A stretch of DNA of 64,000 nt, taken from Mermis nigrescens. Its lineage: Eukaryota > Nematoda > Enoplea > Mermithida > Mermithidae. Made by a program: the position numbers and the translations under genes. Shown here piece by piece: positions 1 through 10,530 of this stretch. Numbering within the stretch: the first letter of the stretch is position 1; each line of letters begins with the position of its first letter. The notes beneath the pieces were generated by a model, which searched no databases, was not told the DNA's origin, and was given only the letters and a program-made list of their open reading frames with translations. The DNA lies in the NCBI GenBank assembly GCA_036768485.1, contig JAVLUZ010000655.1:620001-684000 (forward strand), written 5' to 3'.

Positions 1-2327
1 GGAATAGACTATAGTAGGAATCCTCTCAAGCCGACCAGATTTTCGAAATATTTTTAGACTAAAATCACCACATCGCCGACCGTCTCACCTGACCGACTAG
101 ATCCAATTCTTAGTAACTGAAGATTTATGAGCAGTAGGAATCCCTCTAAGCAGACCAGATTTTCGAAATTCTTTGAGAATTATATCGCCGCATCGCCGAC
201 CGTCCCGCCTGGCCGACTAGACCCAATGTTATATAACAGGAAGCCTATAACTGGTATAGTCCCCTTTTAGCCAACCAGATTTTTGAAATTTTGTTTAACC
301 GACCATACCACATCACTGACCGTCCCATCTGGTCGACTAAATTCAAATTTTTGCAACAGAAAACACATGAGTAGTGGGAATCCCTTTAAGCCGACCAGAT
401 ATCCGAAATTTTGTTGGATGAAGCCTACTACATCACCGACCGTCCCATCTAGCCGACTATATCCAAATTTTTGTAATACAAAATTTATGAGCAGCAGGAA
501 TCCCTCTAAGCTGATCAGATTTTCGAAATTTTTCTAGAATGACATAAACACATCACTGACCGTCCCGCCTGGCCAACTAGACCCAATTTTATATAACAGA
601 AAGCCTATAACTGGTATAATCCCCTTTTAGCCAACTAGATTTTCGAAATTTTGTTTAACCGACCATACCACATCACTGACCGTCCCATCTGGTTGACTAA
701 ATTTAAATTTTTGCAACAGAAAACACATGAGCAGTGGGAATCCTTTTAAGCCGACCAGATTTTTTAAAATTTTGTTTGACCGACCATACCACATCACTGA
801 CCATCCCATCTGGCCGGCTAAATTCAAATTTTTGCAACAGAAAATTTATGAGCAGTGATCATCCCTTTAAGCCGTCCAGATTTTTAAAATTTTGTTTGAC
901 CGGCCATGCCAAATATCATATTTCTAAATTTGTTTTTGGACCGACAACACCACATCACTGACCGTACCATCTGTCCTACTAGACCCAAATTTTTATAAGA
1001 AAGCCCTTTAAGCCGACCAGATTCTTAAATGCTTTTCTTCAAAGCTCGATTTTAAAGTAATTGGCAATGTTTTTTATAAATAATTATGAAATTTTGTGCT
1101 CATAAGTCTTTAGATATATTTCTTAATTTTGACATTAAGATTTGGCATACAATTTTATGTACCGTTGTTTAAAGCACGTCTTATTCCACTTTTTTTATTC
1201 CCCCAAAATTCCTATCAATTGAAACAAACAACTTTTCTCTAATTGCGATGTACAGAGCCAAAGTGACTCAAATTGTAAATGAAGATCAGAAACAATTGAG
1301 ATCAACTCAGGCTTTAAGTCATATTTGTCAAATAAAAACCTATGCTTTCAATCTACTATGAACAAAATAATAACATTAACTATATAGAACTTGCCTCGTG
1401 TATATGGAACATAAGAGGCCATTCTCAGGCTCCGGGAAGCTTGCAAAGAAGGGCTACATTCCCAACATTGAGGGATGCCCGCGTTTCCAGAATGAATTAC
1501 ACACATGATATATGTATGTTGTATGCATTGAGCTAGGCTGACACCCAAGATCGGCTTAAAGGGACTGGTCAGCTTAGAGTGATTCCCACTCCTCATGAAT
1601 TTTCTAATTAAAAAAAATTTTTGACTCTAGTCGGCAAGATGGGACGGTCGGTGATGTGGTAAACTCCATCAAACAAAATTTAAGAAATCTGGTCGGCTTA
1701 GAGGGATTCCCACTGCTCATTAATTTTTTATTAGAAAAATTTGAATCTAGTCGGCCAGATGGGACGGTCGGTGATGCAGTACGGTCGGTCAAACAAAATT
1801 TCAAAAATCTGGTTGGCTAAAAGGGGACTATATCAGTTATAGGCTTTATGTTATATAAAATTAGGTCTGGTCGGCCAGGTGGGACAGTCGTTGATGTAGT
1901 ATGGTCGGTCGAACATAATTTCAAAAATCTGGTTAGCTAAAAGGGGACTATACCAGTTATAGGCTTTCTGTTATATAAAATTAGGTCTAGACTGCCAGGT
2001 GGGACAGTCGTTGATGTGGTACGGTCGGTCAAACAAAATTTTAAAAAGCTGGCTGGCTAAAAGGGGACTATATCAGTTATAGGCTTTCCGTTATATAAAA
2101 TTGGATCTAGTCGGCCAGGCGAGACGGTCGGCGATGCGACAATGTCATTCAAAAAATTTTCGAAGATCTGGTCAGCTTAGAGGGATTCCTACTGCTCATA
2201 AATCTTATGTTACAAAAATTTGGATCTAGTCGGCCAGCTGGGGCGGTCGGCGATGCGGTGATTTTAGTCTAAAAATATTTCGAAAATCTGGTCAGCTTAA
2301 AAGGATTCCTACTATAGTCTATTCCCT
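1..2327. repeat. Foldback element with about 120-bp tandem-repeat arms
   Basis: Positions 1-1030 hold about eight and a half copies of a roughly 120-bp unit with the recurrent words CCGACCAGATTTT, GACCGTCCCATCTGG and AGCAGTGGGAATCC, starting near 29, 148, 269, 389, 509, 629, 749 and 869. Positions 1550-2327 hold the same unit in reverse complement. The outer ends match (GGAATAGACTATAGTAGG at 1; its complement near 2310-2327), so the arms are one large inverted repeat around a unique centre (about 1030-1550). Units with AAGCCTATAACTGGTAT recur every 360 bp in the left arm, a higher-order period. One more divergent unit lies outside at about 2405-2490. The open frames here are repeat artefacts. 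This resembles a Foldback-type element; no transposase is visible and the first base may be clipped by the window edge. Confidence 0.8.
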
Positions 2328-2329
2328 TC

Positions 2330-3110
2330 CAAACAACCCATTTCCGATAAAAGTCTTATTACTGTATCAGGTTTTCACTGCACAAATGGCTTCTTCAATC
2401 ATTCTAGTCGGCCAGATGACACGGTCGGTTGGTGCTGGGGCATGGTCTGGTCGGCGAAACAGAATTAAAAGAAGCTGCTCAGCTCAAAGGGACTCCTAAT
2501 TGAGTCTCTACCTACCGTATGGCTGGAAAATATTCGTTCTAAATCCGGAATTTTCGCTCAGTTGGTACAAACACTGGTTTCGTAAAACATTTTGATTTTT
2601 AGTTTATTCAGGGCCACCCCTTCTCAGGAAGCACCCATCTAGAGTCAATCATCCTAGAGATATACAGGTACCATAGGTGTGTGGCTAATACATATCCGTT
2701 CCATACCCAAACTTTTCAAGTCAATCGGTCCGCTGGTTCCTAAGATATTTTAGTTTTAGTTGCATAACTGGATCACCAACCCCATTCAGGGTCACCCCTG
2801 TCTCACCAAAGGTACCTTTACCCTAAATCTGCATTTCTCTAAGCCCACTGCATGCCGTTTAGTGTTGCGTAGTGCCCTATACAGCGCTGCAAAATCTGCA
2901 TTAGTGTAGCGCTTATGTTTTCATTGATTGCGCTTTTTTGAGCAGCTACAGTATATAATACAATCGGAAAGCGGGTTATATTGGTGTCTTCAACAGTGTT
3001 TTCGCTTCAAAGTCCTTTGAAAAATTATGTTAATCATCGAGTTTTGAAAAATTACGTTAATCAACGAGTTTTGAAAAATTACGTTAATGTTCTTTGAATT
3101 GTTGTTACTG
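2330..3110. other. Non-coding stretch with short GAAAAATTACGTT repeats at its end
   Basis: Apart from the stray foldback-like unit at about 2405-2490 I see no gene. From about 3015 to 3090 the word TTTTGAAAAATTACGTTAAT recurs three times at about 27-bp spacing; similar words return at 3395-3500. Confidence 0.5.
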
Positions 3111-3116
3111 TCGGGG

Positions 3117-3532
3117 CTCAAATGATTAAGAACGTTATGCATTGTAAAGAACGATGTTCTTTTTCATACGTTTCTTTAACGTAAAAATTCAAACAATTGA
3201 GTATAATGACCCAAAATTTCAAACCAAGAGGATCACTATATTGAAATTTTTAGCTTTTCTTTTTCAAGAATTTTACTGTTAAGATACACAAATATTTGAA
3301 TTTTTACGTCGTTATCGACAATTATCTGCTGAGTAAAGCGAATATACTGGAAGTTGTTTAACACTTTTTTTCAAACCAGGAGGCTCATTTTTTTTGAAAA
3401 ATTACGTTGATCTTCCTTTGAAAAAATACGTTGATGAAGATTCAAGTTTGAAAAAATACGTTGTTAACTTTCTTTAATTTGAAAAATTACGTTGTTCTCC
3501 TATTGTTTAACGTTTTTAATCATTTGGGCCTC
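3117..3532. mobile_element. Small TIR element (MITE-like), about 415 bp
   Basis: The left end reads GGGCTCAAATGATTAAGAAC and the right end, about 3509-3532, is its near inverse (AACGTTTTTAATCATTTGGG). GAAAAATTACGTTG-type words fill the right half and also lie just outside the left end. No coding capacity. No target-site duplication was confirmed. Confidence 0.5.
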
Positions 3533-4757
3533 CTGGCTTTCCGTAGAAAGTTGGGAACTGTAAATTGAATGCTTTAGCCAAAGAGTTCGCTGCAGAAAAA
3601 ATTATTACCGATGGTGCTATCCTAAAATGTGATGCCTGTGTTGTCGTTATTCAGATTGATGAAAAACATCAAAAACAACGAGTTACGCAGCACATTCAAA
3701 GTGCTTCGGTATTCTGGGCAGATTTCAAGATCCAACTAAAAGGCAACAGTCTTCTAAAGCTGAAAATTCTACAAAATTAGCCACGAAATTCGGGTGTTCC
3801 TCTATTTAAAAGTAATTCAGTGCCTATGAGGAATTTTCTCAAAAAATATGTATACCAACCGCACAATTCCTGATGAAAGTACCCTGCGTAAGAATTATGT
3901 TTTGCCAATTTACAATCGAACGATTGAGGAGATTAAACGGTTGATGGGCGATAATCCTGTGTACAGCATTACATGCTGAACATACTCATTGGACAATTAA
4001 AAGGAAAGCCATCGAAGCCGATGTTGCTAAAGGCATGGATTGTTTACCACTTTTATTAGTAGCGGTTTTCACACACGCTGGAGGTCAAACACTAAGGGAG
4101 GGTGGCGTTTAAAAATTTTTTTGAATTAAAACGTGGATATGGTAAATTTTTTTCAGCAAAAATCGACCTATGGTACCTACCTTTTCTGAACAGAATTAAT
4201 AAGGTTTTTTTCTGAGCTAACTTCAGTAAAATTACTCCATCCTCATCCGCCCCTCCCACAGGCACCGACTTTCTTTGCAAGTGAATGTAGGCACTTTTAC
4301 ATAAAAACTTATTCGTTTGTGACATGCTTTTGCTTACTGGTTGCTAATCAGCATTTTAAAAATGTATGCAAGTTTGATCTAAATATTTTTTTTCAAGATG
4401 AACAACTTGTAAAAAACAAACATCACTACCATTATGCGAGCCTTCAACGATGCTTGCACATTTTTATGGGGACGATTTGAATACGACCGTGTTTGGCTCG
4501 TTAGTTACAGATCAAGCGTCCTACGTGGTTCTGGGATTTTCAAGGGCCATATTCCAATTTGAACCACGTAACGTGTCTGGCCCATAGTTTGCATCGGTCT
4601 GTGAAGCCGTCAGATCTTAATTTGTGGTCGCAAACGATTTTTTGAATTTCGTGCGGAATGTTTTTTGAAGGCACCAACCAGAATTCAGCTTTACAAAGAC
4701 ATTGTACTGAGGGTTAGCCTAGGTGCTTCTCTAAATCCAGCATCTTGCTTTAAGTAG

Positions 4758-4930
4758 CAGGCACGTATCTTTGGGGGAATAGGGGATTCGGACCCCCCAG
4801 AATTCATAAAAAAAATCGGAAAAATAGGACCTTTTGAACATTATTTTGTGCTATTTTTGGCCTTTTTTGGGCTTAGTTCCCCCAAAAATTGGTGTTGTCC
4901 CCCCAAAATAGGACGGCCAGTGTACGTGTC
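4758..4930 (+). mobile_element. Short MITE family B, copy 1
   Basis: About 170 bp with ends GGCACGTA and TACGTGTC. The same sequence lies reversed at 13528-13697, sharing ATTTTGTGCTATTTTTGGCC and CCCCCCAAAATAGGA. It is inserted in the hAT remnant. Confidence 0.6.
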
Positions 4931-5205
4931 ACACATGGGCGTGGGAGGTTTGGGGAGGTATGCACCTCCCCAGAAGTTAAAATACCCTCCCCCCAGAAAT
5001 CAAAATACCCTACCCAGAATTCAAATTTTGAATTTTTTTCTTTTTCAGCGATTGTTTGATGCCATTGGATAGTGCTCAATCTCAATGAAAAACGTCGAAA
5101 AATGTTGTTTTTTCGCTATACGACCACTTTTAAGACCATTTTTCGTCCCTTTGAATATTTTTTCACCCCCCCCAGAATTTCGGTGCTGCCCACCTATGGT
5201 ACGTG
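4930..5205 (-). mobile_element. MITE family A copy (4.9 kb)
   Basis: One of about ten copies in the window of a roughly 250-bp sequence. Landmarks in family orientation: CATAGGTGGGCAGCACC, then ATGGCGAAAAACACCATTTT, CGACGTTTCTCATTGAGCAC, ATGGCATCAAAAAATCG, TTCAAAAATTGAATTCTGGG, then a C-rich end CCCACGCCCAGGTGTG. Here it runs in reverse, directly after family B copy 1. Non-coding. Confidence 0.7.
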
Positions 5206-6130
5206 CCTGTTGAGTAGTTGGTTTTAACTGTTACTTAATTTGCTAAAAGTGCGTCAATTAAGGCCTGTGTTTACAGTTTGTATATTTGGAGGGGGCGTAC
5301 GGACTTTGCTCGATTAGCTTAACATCTTTACAAAATTACTAAATGCAGTGAATTCCTCGTGCTAGCATAAAAAAAGAAACTAATTACTCAATAAAAGCTA
5401 AGAGGTTTTTACATAAACTATTTTACTTTGGGAAACATACTGGCCCCAAATCTTGTTCATTGTTCATTTATTATGCCTATTTGACAGTTCCATGTTGCAG
5501 GTTTGGCCTTGCCTCCCGATGTTGTTGTAACAAGATGGGGGCTCCTGGATTCGTTGTGCCGTTTTCTCGTGTGAAGTACGAAAAAATTCTCACGTTTTTG
5601 GTAGCTTTAGCCTAGCGATGCGATTGCTGTTGGTCAATCGCAGTCATTGATCGAAAATGAAAAATTGAAAGACAAGCTGTTCAATTTGGCAACATTGGGA
5701 TTCTTGCCAGAGGCTATTGAAAAACTTGAAAAAGAAGGTTTATCAAAAGAACGTCAGTGGAAGATACATATATTGCGATGCGTCGGCATTTCTGGATGGA
5801 TCGATCTTGAGAAAATTCCGCGGAAGTTTACAAAGAAATCCAACGTTGAAGCTTTTGTCAGTGAAACGAATTCCGATAGAAGATTGAAGACGCTATTTGC
5901 ATCCCTCGTTTCTGTGAACGTTGAGCGATCTTTTTCACTGTATAAATTAATTTTTTTCGATCGCCGCCAAAAGCTGACATTTGACAATATCGAAATGTCG
6001 ATATTATCGCATTCAATAACTTTTTGTTCGAGTAAAAGTGTTTTTTGCAAGTGATGACCAATAATATACGCATTTAACATGTTTTTGCTTGAGTAAGAGC
6101 GCTCTTAGCATGTGAATTTCCAATAATATT

Positions 6131-6690
6131 TGCACCTATAGTCTGTTTCATTTATCCGAGAGCTTTTTCAGTAAATGTTTTCGGAGGCTACAGTAACCCC
6201 TTTTTTCTTATTTACTGTAGGTCGCTAGATATCACTGTAGCTACGTAGCAAAGAAGGGTTTTTCAAAAACATTTTTCGCGGCATAATTAATTCTCGTCTT
6301 CCAGCAGATCAATCAACTTACAGATAAAATCACGCATTCAGGTTATCCTGAGTTGACATTTTAAACACAATGCACTAAGATGCTAAGAAACGCCGCGAAC
6401 TTCCGCATAGCTCAGTGGTAGAACGTCCGCTTGTCGTCGAAGCAACCCGGGTTCGATTCCAGCTGACAGCTTTTTATTTAGCGCACTTACTGTAGTATGT
6501 CCCAGCGCTGATTAAATGCCTAAATTAAATTTATATGGACGGATTAGTGCATTTAAAACGGAAGAATTCCAGCCACTCGCCCTCACTGAGCTGATTTGCC
6601 CAATTACAGTAAATTGTCTTGTTTCGCTTACTGTAGCCTTTAAGAAATTGACTAAAAAGCTCTCGAATAAATGAAACGGACTATCATTCT
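6131..6690. mobile_element. TIR element carrying a tRNA-like promoter
   Basis: Inverted termini of about 31 bp, ATAGTCTGTTTCATTTATCC at 6138 and its near complement ending at 6685, flank about 550 bp without coding capacity. Inside, at 6400-6470, is a tRNA-like Pol III promoter. MITE termini combined with a SINE-like head is unusual. Confidence 0.6.
6400..6470 (+). ncRNA. tRNA-like (SINE head or tRNA pseudogene)
   Basis: A box A match, TAGCTCAGTGGTAGAACG at 6408, and a box B match, GGTTCGATTCC at 6450-6460, are correctly spaced for an internal Pol III promoter. The T stem (CCGGG against CCAGC) and the anticodon stem do not pair well, so a working tRNA is unlikely. Confidence 0.55.
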
Positions 6691-6696
6691 GCACCT

Positions 6697-6870
6697 ACAT
6701 ATAGTCTGTTTCGCTCGAATTCGGTCATAAATTTTAAAACTATCTTCGTCAATAAGCTGACAGACTGCGGTTCTAGCATCGATCTGATATATAAATATCC
6801 TAACACTCGGCCTATTGTCGACAAAAATTCTTAAAATGTATGCACAAAGCTATGTGAAACGGACTATAAT
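6697..6870. mobile_element. Short TIR element with related ends
   Basis: TATAGTCTGTTTCGC at about 6700 and GAAACGGACTATA at about 6855-6867 form inverted ends of the same family as the element just upstream. About 170 bp, non-coding. Confidence 0.45.
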
Positions 6871-7437
6871 TGATGAATTTTTTGCACCTACATAATCTAA
6901 CTTTTTTTGCACATGAAAATAAGGTCTCTTATGATAATTATTCAATATAACACTATATTGTTATCACTTGGTTCAGAATACTGAGATATGAAAGCAGAAA
7001 ACACAGGCAGATGGAAAAGATTAAATTATAATTCTAGATAAGGAAGCATTCACTGTTACCAAATCAGTCTTAGGCTACTCTTCATTCATCTACTGTAGAG
7101 CTTGCAGAGCAGAGCAACGGAAGCTTCGTCGTATTCATAATGTCTGCTGCAGGGCGTAGTTCTTTCAAATCATCAGCCATCTCCTCTTGCTTACAGAGAA
7201 ATGGTGGGAGTTTTAACTCCAAAATCCACTTTTTTCAGAGGACAGCACTCTAGGGCAGAAACTAGTGTTTTAAAGCTATCGATTCCACAGTTCTAGACAA
7301 AGGGCAGTTTTGAAACTTATCTTGCAAGTCGATTTTGTTTACATTTTTCTTAGGCTGAAGCCTAAGCTCATCTGGCGCTCCACCATGTTCCTGTTGCTGA
7401 AGCTTAAGCTCATCTGGCGCTCGTCCTTGTTCCTATT
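6871..7437. other. Intergenic stretch, no gene seen
   Basis: AT-rich. A short direct repeat, AAGCTCATCTGGCGCTC-like, occurs at about 7364 and 7406, just before the LINE fragment. Nothing else supported. Confidence 0.4.
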
Positions 7438-8107
7438 TTGCTCGGAAAATGTGCAGTTTTACATCTTGGTAAAAATAATCCAAAAAAGCTTTATTCTTTG
7501 AATAATATAAATATTCCAAATGATATTTGTTCCGTTCGTGATCTGGGTGTTTATTTTTCCCATAATCTCAATTGTAAGGAACATTTAAATCACATAATTA
7601 AAGAAGCTGTTTCTCGTTGTTTTCTAATACACAAGGCTTTTATTTCTTGTGATAAAGAAATTTTAGTTAGGGCTTATACTACTTATGTAAGACCTATGCT
7701 TGAGTATGCTGTTTCTGTATGGAATCCATATTATGCAAATGATATAAATCGTCTTGAAAATGTTCAGCGTAAATTTACTAAACGTCTTTTTTGGTTTTAA
7801 TAGCAACTTATCCTATCTTGAACGCCTAAAGCTTCTTAACCTGCCTTCTTTAGAACTTCGTCGTCTTCACATATGTCTATGTCTCATGTATCAAATTATT
7901 AATGGTTTATCTTGTATTGATGCTAATGAATTCTTCATTTTTAGTCAAGGCACTACCCGATCAGTTGACAGTCGTAAAGTTACACTACCAGTTGTCCGTT
8001 CCAATGCTCACCTCAACGATTTTTCGCAAAGATACCGAAAAATCTGGAACTCCTTACCTGATCAAATTGTCTCTTCTCCCAAAATCGGTTTGTTCAAAAA
8101 GAGCTCC
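7438..8107 (+). pseudogene. 5'-truncated non-LTR retrotransposon, end of reverse transcriptase ORF
   Basis: Two overlapping frames (7438-7800 and 7754-8110) encode the thumb and downstream part of a CR1/Jockey-type reverse transcriptase. Markers are DLGVYFSHNLNCKEHL, AYTTYVRPMLEYAVSVWNP, LENVQRKFTKRL, then LELRRLHICL and NSLPDQIV. A one-base shift at the T run near 7788-7793 breaks the frame. The catalytic part is missing at the 5' side, as usual for 5'-truncated LINE insertions. The sequence after the stop ends in a TTC repeat that is probably the 3' tail. Confidence 0.8.
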
Positions 8108-8243
8108 TAAACATTGATTTTACAAATTTATTGTTGGGGCATACCTAGTTGTATCACTTTCGTGATCTGTGTATGTCCTTTTGTTCAGTCGCTATTTTAT
8201 CATGTATTTGTGTTTTATCAATTTTCGTGTATTTTTCTGACAA

Positions 8244-8275
8244 TAAACACTTTCTTCTTCTTCTTCTTCTTTTTT
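8244..8275 (+). repeat. TTC microsatellite, probable LINE 3' tail
   Basis: CAATAAACACTTTC followed by about seven TTC/TTT units ends the LINE fragment. Some CR1- and L2-like elements end in short microsatellites; the link is inferred. Confidence 0.5.
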
Positions 8276-8844
8276 AAATTAGTATACGAAGAGGAAATAG
8301 AAAATATTCTAATAAAAAATTATTAAAAAGTAGGGGAGTAACTTAAGAATATGGTACTTTCAAAATACTAAAAAATAAAGTTCAGAAGAGCGGATTTTTT
8401 CGCTCATTACTTAGAACATGTTGAAAGAAAGCGCGGAAAAAATTTCATCCGTCTGTGATCAATAGGTATTACAAAAGCTATGGGTTTCGTTAATTAGCCT
8501 CTTCTCGACCTAAGCAAGCATCTTCTCGACCTAAGTATTTAAAGATTCAAACAGCTGAATGCAGAATCATATGTAGATACCCAATTTACGTCGACCTGAG
8601 GGTACTTGTTCACTTTAACCCCTATCGAATTTTTTCTATCTTTTTTAACATTAGGGTATATACAGGGTGAATTTTTTCCATCTTTTTTTAACACCAGGAT
8701 TCTCACACGAGTTTTCTCGAGACAGAAAATAACTTTCAGGTGACAGGTTTTGACCCTCCGATCTATCGCTCCACAGCGCAACATGTTACCAATCGGCTAA
8801 GCCACCTTCTCGTAAGAAATAAAAACGAAGTAATGAGGGAATGG

Positions 8845-8983
8845 TACTTAGCATCTATACATCGACCTAAGTATCTATACGTCGACCTAAGCATCTATAC
8901 ATTGACCTAAGCATCTATACATTGACCTAAGCGGGAGCGACCTCGACCTAAGCAGCTTGAAACACCTTTTCATATATACTAAG
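8845..8983 (+). repeat. 20-bp minisatellite GACCTAAGCATCTATACATC, left block
   Basis: Four to five copies of a 20-bp unit occur up to the insertion point of the hAT-like element at 8984; the array resumes at 10316. The sequence after each block (GCGGGAGCGACCTCGACC) also matches, so the locus was already duplicated around it. Confidence 0.75.
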
Positions 8984-10035
8984 TAGAGCTGTGCCGGGGC
9001 CGCCTTTTTTGCCGGGGCCGGGGCCTGGCCGGGGCCAAGTAAAGCGTGCTTTACCGTGTTCATAGTACGACCCTACCCTACCCCTTATACCTATGTACAT
9101 ATATATTCTTGCTAGTAGATATGCGCGTCAAGCGTTACTATTTGTTGGGATTACAAGATATAACAGAACATGGGCATTGGGAGGCTTGGGACGTGGGCGT
9201 AGGGGTTAGGGGTATGCATCCCTCCAGAAGTTGGAATACCCCCCTCCCAGAATTCAATTTTTGAAATTTTTTTGCTTTTTTAGCGATTTTTTGATGCCAA
9301 GGGATAGTGCTCGACGAGAAACGTCGGAAATGGTGTTTTTCACCACCACCCCCAGAAATTTCTTCACACTCCCAAAATTTCGGTGCTGCCCACCTATGGT
9401 CTAGACCCCCAGAATTCACACTCTACCCCCCTTCCCCAAAAAAATCCGCTAGACGCCCCAGGAATTGATTTTCAGAATTTTTTGTGTTTCTGAGATTTTT
9501 TGATGCTAATGGATAGCTCTCATTGAGAAACGCAAGAAAACGGTGTTTTTCGCCCTACCATATATTATCAGGCGCTTTTTGACTTCGAAAAGTTTTGGAA
9601 CCCTATAATTTTTGAGCGGCCCATGTATGGATTTAACTCCTCTGACTTGGACGCGTTTTTCAATTAGCTTTACTTCGCACTTTTTTAGGCTTATTATCCT
9701 ATTTGTTCTGATAGACGTAGCTGTCTGCTACCAAGCAAGCTGGAAAGCTCGGCTATATGAATTGCAATTCAAAATATGTCAATTTTGATTATTAACTAGA
9801 AATTTGCACCAACCTGACATAATAAAATAAAGATTTGAATTAGCAGGATGTGTGGTGTTGCTTGAAATTGAGCTTGAAGGTAAATCTGCTCAAAACATTA
9901 TCAATTTTCTACATTATAATCAATTATAACACTGGCCCCGGCCCGGTGCCGGGGCCAGCCTAACCTCGGCCCGGGGCCGGGACCTAGGCCCCGGCGCCGG
10001 GGCCGGGGCCGGGGCCTGGCCCCGGCACAGCTCTA
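8984..10035 (+). mobile_element. GC-rich hAT-like MITE, family 1, copy 1 (1052 bp)
   Basis: Termini are TAGAGCTGTGCCGGGGCC and its complement. An exact 8-bp duplication, ATACTAAG, lies at 8976-8983 and 10036-10043. TIRs starting TAG with an 8-bp target duplication are the hAT signature. Subterminal DNA is made of GGGGCC/GGGGCCGG repeats while the interior is AT-rich. No transposase. A family A MITE sits inside (about 9165-9402). A reversed near-identical copy lies at 23098-24085. Confidence 0.85.
9165..9402 (-). mobile_element. MITE family A copy (9.2 kb), nested
   Basis: Reverse-orientation copy inside the hAT-like MITE, recognised by GGTGCTGCCCACCTATGG at its end. The other hAT-like copy has it at the equivalent place, so this insertion predates their spread. 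Confidence 0.7.
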
Positions 10036-10315
10036 ATACTAAGCCTAAGCCTAAGTATATTGGGAGCAAAAACTTACATTTTCCTATATCTTATCAAGTA
10101 AATTATTGCAAAAGTTGATTATGAATTTGAAGAGAATGAAAAAATAAAAATAGAAAAATCAAGAAAAAATTTAAAAAAATAAAAAATAAAAATAAAAAAA
10201 CCTGAAGAAAATCAAGGATTATATCATATGATAGATATATCATAATGCTGTAATGCTGTATATACCAAAATGTTAAAAAAGATAGAAAAAATTCGATAGG
10301 GGTTAAAGTGAACAA

Positions 10316-10530
10316 GTGCCGACCTGAGCATCTATACATCGACCTAAGCATCTATACATCGACCTAAGCATCTATACATCGACCTAAGCTTCTATACATC
10401 GACCTAAGCATCTATACATACATCGACCTAAGCATCTATACATCGACCAGAGCATCTATACATCGATCTACATCGATCTAAGCATCTATACATCGATCTA
10501 AGCATCTATACATACACCTGAGCGGGAGCG
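10316..10530 (+). repeat. 20-bp minisatellite GACCTAAGCATCTATACATC, right block
   Basis: About nine to ten imperfect copies, some with a TACATACATC or GATCTACATC insertion. Confidence 0.8.

Larger units (their letters stand above)
3565..6054 (+). pseudogene. Decayed hAT-type transposase with BED-like N-terminus and hATC dimerisation domain
   Basis: Three separated fragments on the plus strand look like one old transposase. At 3565-3780 a 71-codon frame has a BED-finger pattern (TDGAILKCDAC followed by QHI). Near 3850-3975 another frame reads STLRKNYVLPIYNRTIEEIK, typical of the middle of animal hAT-like proteins. Near 5510-5560 PPDVVVTRWG is followed by SWIR in another frame, so a base has shifted. 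At 5647-6054 a 135-codon frame ends in a hAT C-terminal domain with VNVERSFSLYK, DRRQKL and DNIEMSIL. Frameshifts, stops and an insertion (4758-5205) interrupt it, so it is inactive. The family call rests on recognised motifs, not a search. Confidence 0.65.

Noticed and set aside
283..961. Tandem Cys-containing repeats that look like a small repeat protein
   Set aside because: The frames follow the 120-bp DNA repeat and are broken irregularly; no start or splice structure supports a gene.
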